DNA of 14,473 nucleotides from Lachnospiraceae bacterium (GTDB lineage: Bacteria; Bacillota; Clostridia; Lachnospirales; Lachnospiraceae). The number at the start of each line of letters is the position of its first letter. Position 1 is the first letter of the stretch. Both the position numbers and the translations under genes were made by a program. The notes under the pieces were generated by a model, which was not told where the DNA came from, searched no databases, and worked only from the letters and a program-made list of their open reading frames with translations. This document shows positions 12,215 through 14,473 of this stretch, piece after piece. The stretch lies in the NCBI GenBank assembly GCA_003446735.1, contig DMCJ01000010.1, positions 1 to 14,473 of the forward strand. The letters are read 5' to 3'.

Positions 12215-14406
12215 CACATTGACACTCTTTCCGCTATCTCTGCCATCTTTGCATCTGATAATCTGGTGTCTCCGTGAACTCTCGAATAAGCGAGATATCC
12301 GTTCATCCTGTCTATCTTTGTTAAGTTCCTGCTTCCGCAGACGGGACATTCATCCATCTCAAGCTCTTCATGTCCGCATTCCTCGCAGTAGGCAAGAGAC
12401 ATGTTAACGCCCTCGTAAAATCCCATATCCATGGCTCTTCTGATAAGGGACCTTACAGCATCAAGATTATAGCTTATGGGGTATTTGACATACTGGATCT
12501 TTCCGCCGTTAAAAAGATCCCAAAAGCGTTTCTCCAGATCCTGTTTTTCTATGGGAGTAATATCTTCGGCCACATGACAATGGAAGCTGTTTGATACATA
12601 TTCCCTGTCTGAAACACCCTTTATAATGCCGTATTTATCCCTAAACTGCTTAACCTGAAGCCCGCAGAGATTCTCGGCCGGCGTCCCGTATATGGCATAG
12701 AGATTACCGTCTTCTTCTTTAAATTCGCCGATCTTTTTATTGATATATTCCATGACTTCAAGGGCGAAAGCTCCGTCCTCAACCAGGGATTTACCATTAT
12801 AAAGTTCCTGAAGCTCATTTAATGCAGTTATGCCAAATGATGCAGTAGCACTCTTTAGTAACGGTTTTATCTTATCATGAAGTCCCAGTTTCCCGCCATA
12901 GAATCCGCCTTCGCAGAAAGCAAGAGGATTAATTGAAGCCCTCATCTCACCAAGATAAGCATAGGTCCTTATATGGATATTCCTTATCATCTGAAGATAT
13001 TCGTCAAGTACTTCGTAGAAATCCCGCTCTTCCTCTCTTGCCTTTGCAAGTATCATTGGAAGATGAAGTGAAACGACACCGATATTGAACCTTCCGACAA
13101 ATACAGGTTCATCATTTTCATCCTCAGGATGCATCCCGCCTCTTTCATACCAGGGGGATAAGAATGCACGGCATCCCATCGGGGATATGACCTTTTTGTA
13201 TTTCTTATACATTTCGGGCACATAGCCTTCGCCGGTAAGGGAAAGCCAGTCGGGATACATGCTCTTTGCCGAGCATCTTACGCCCGCTTCAAATACATCC
13301 TCATTTATCTTACCGGGTCCGTGAAGCTCTTTATCATATAAGAATACAACCTTGGGAAATAAAACAGGCTTTTTGTGCCCTTTCTTTCCCTGGCCTTTTC
13401 GTCTTACTTCAAGAAGTGTGATGGATGCAAGCTTCTCGAATCTGTCGGTACCAAGTCCCGCGGTGACCGTAATAAAAGGATAATCTCCTCTGCTCGATGC
13501 AACGGTATTAAATTTATATTCCCAGCCTTGGAAGCCCTGTTCAAATTCCTTTTCAACATCTGACAGAGCAGTCTTGTCGGCAACATCTTCTTTGACTCCG
13601 AGACTTACATACTTATCATATCGTTTTTTATATGATCTTTCGGCATAGGGCCTTAGCATCTTATCAACTTCAGGCACCGTAAACCCGCCGTATTGCTGGC
13701 TTGCGGCAGATAATACGATATCTCCGATAACGTCAAAAGCAGTATCTAAAGTCTTTGGCTCGTTATACCAGATATTTCCCATCTCAAAGCCGCCGTTTAA
13801 GACATTTCCCACATCAAAAAGACAGCAGTTCATCGTATCACGCCTCGAGGACATATCATGCACATAGATATATCCGTCGTGACAGGCCTGGATCTCTTCT
13901 GCTGTCATGAAAAACTTCTGGTAAAGAGCCTTGTTAAACTGGTTAAAGATAAGACTTCTCTTTGTCGAAACGAGGGCGGAATCCGCATTTGCGTTCTCCC
14001 TGTCTCCGACATACATGATGGACTGACTCTTCTTATAGACATCATCCATCATTTTTACAAAGTCAACTTTATAATTTCGATAATCCCTGTAGCTCTTTGC
14101 TACCTGTGGCTTGACATTTTCAAGGGCATCCTCTACGATCGAATGCATCACAGGGATCGGGATCTCCTTCTCGCCCAGGTCATTAACCCTCGTAATGACA
14201 TGACGACAGATCCTATCGATCTCCTCGTCGGAAAATTCGGTAAGAGCTCTGTAGGCACTCTTTCCGATCGCGTTAACGACCTTGCCCACATTAAAATCTT
14301 CGCGGCTTCCGTCTTTTTTAATGACCTTAACATCCTTATCCGGTCTGTAAAGACGCCCATAGTCGCGCTCTTCTTCTTCATTATGGATCTGCAATATTTC
14401 TCTCAT
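12214..14406 (-). CDS. nrdD: Anaerobic (class III) ribonucleoside-triphosphate reductase
   Basis: This 730-residue oxygen-sensitive enzyme reduces ribonucleoside triphosphates to deoxy forms. An N-terminal ATP-cone (VIKKDGSREDFNVGKVVNAI, at about residues 28-110) gives allosteric control. The barrel carries the two active-site cysteine regions DTMNCCLFDVGN and SPMGCRAFLSPWYERGG. Near the C-terminus a zinc site is formed by C674, C677, C687 and C690 (CEEC and CPVC), followed by the glycyl-radical loop RMNGYLAY with the radical at G703. The ATG at 14406 is chosen because GAGGA lies 7 bases upstream; upstream in-frame starts at 14424 and 14448 lack such a site. It leads the operon and is followed at once by nrdG. 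The presence of this enzyme points to anaerobic growth. No NrdR box was recognised upstream, but only about 70 bases are visible. Confidence 0.96.
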   Translation of the reverse strand: MREILQIHNEEEERDYGRLYRPDKDVKVIKKDGSREDFNVGKVVNAIGKSAYRALTEFSDEEIDRICRHVITRVNDLGEKEIPIPVMHSIVEDALENVKPQVAKSYRDYRNYKVDFVKMMDDVYKKSQSIMYVGDRENANADSALVSTKRSLIFNQFNKALYQKFFMTAEEIQACHDGYIYVHDMSSRRDTMNCCLFDVGNVLNGGFEMGNIWYNEPKTLDTAFDVIGDIVLSAASQQYGGFTVPEVDKMLRPYAERSYKKRYDKYVSLGVKEDVADKTALSDVEKEFEQGFQGWEYKFNTVASSRGDYPFITVTAGLGTDRFEKLASITLLEVRRKGQGKKGHKKPVLFPKVVFLYDKELHGPGKINEDVFEAGVRCSAKSMYPDWLSLTGEGYVPEMYKKYKKVISPMGCRAFLSPWYERGGMHPEDENDEPVFVGRFNIGVVSLHLPMILAKAREEERDFYEVLDEYLQMIRNIHIRTYAYLGEMRASINPLAFCEGGFYGGKLGLHDKIKPLLKSATASFGITALNELQELYNGKSLVEDGAFALEVMEYINKKIGEFKEEDGNLYAIYGTPAENLCGLQVKQFRDKYGIIKGVSDREYVSNSFHCHVAEDITPIEKQDLEKRFWDLFNGGKIQYVKYPISYNLDAVRSLIRRAMDMGFYEGVNMSLAYCEECGHEELEMDECPVCGSRNLTKIDRMNGYLAYSRVHGDTRLSDAKMAEIAERVSM

Positions 14407-14413
14407 GGCACAA

Positions 14414-14418
14414 TCCTC
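14414..14418 (-). promoter_or_regulatory. Ribosome-binding site that sets the nrdD start
   Basis: GAGGA on the minus strand stands 7 bases before the ATG at 14406. It decides between this start and in-frame starts at 14424 and 14448, which would extend the protein by 6 or 14 residues; the latter would also place the start inside the promoter. Confidence 0.75.
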
Positions 14419-14438
14419 GGACATAATACTACAGATAT

Positions 14439-14467
14439 ATTTTACCACATTTTGGGTATAATGTCTA
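14439..14467 (-). promoter_or_regulatory. Sigma-A promoter upstream of nrdD
   Basis: The minus strand shows TAGACA (14462-14467) and TAAAAT (14439-14444) with exactly 17 bases between them, each matching the consensus at five of six positions. It lies about 30 bases before the nrdD ATG and is the best promoter-like pair in the window. It probably drives nrdD, nrdG and the genes behind them. Confidence 0.7.
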
Positions 14468-14473
14468 AGAATA

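Noticed and set aside
12215..12349. Upstream extension of NrdG by 45 codons
   Set aside because: The extension lies in the nrdD coding sequence in another frame and has no similarity to NrdG; the TGATG junction at 12214 is the natural start.

Overview
The window reads as a chromosomal piece of a low-to-moderate GC Clostridia, most likely a Lachnospiraceae relative (Butyrivibrio/Roseburia-like). This is inferred from the strictly anaerobic class III ribonucleotide reductase, the CheV and FlhB-like proteins typical of motile Firmicutes, strong GGAGG ribosome-binding sites and the style of the proteins. No rRNA, tRNA, CRISPR array or insertion sequence was seen, so the taxonomic call rests on protein families only. 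All twelve genes lie on the minus strand, so transcription runs from high to low coordinates.

Layout in the direction of transcription. (1) 14406 to 5570 is one very tight run of eight genes with gaps or overlaps of 1 to 17 bases: nrdD, nrdG, dut, a lipoprotein fusing a GH25 muramidase to a GH3 N-acetylhexosaminidase, a one-TM protein of unknown function, an OmpR-type response regulator, its HAMP histidine kinase, and a lipoprotein of unknown function. A good sigma-A promoter precedes nrdD and a weak terminator follows the last gene. (2) 5460 to 4564 is cheV, with its own candidate promoter and a clear intrinsic terminator. (3) 4510 to 4387 is a GC-rich cluster of hairpins with a 41-42 base direct repeat. 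(4) 4369 to 1382 is a three-gene unit: a PepD dipeptidase fused to a YgjP-like zinc metalloprotease domain, a free-standing FlhB C-terminal-like protein, and a TraX-family membrane protein whose terminator overlaps the end of its coding sequence. (5) 1284 to 189 holds an AIM24-family protein and a YraN nuclease-like protein. (6) 1 to 188 has no gene but carries several GC-rich hairpins and a perfect 10-base palindrome.

How the genes may work together. NrdD, its activase NrdG and dUTPase supply clean deoxynucleotides. Directly behind them, in the same apparent transcript, is a cell-envelope module: a surface-anchored enzyme carrying both glycosidase activities needed to take glycan strands to monosaccharides, followed by a membrane protein, a two-component system and a lipoprotein. 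I infer that this second half senses or adjusts wall turnover, but no sequence feature proves what the kinase senses. The two enzyme fusions (PepD-YgjP and GH25-GH3), the two unknown envelope proteins that bracket the two-component genes, and the intergenic hairpin clusters are the parts most worth a second look.
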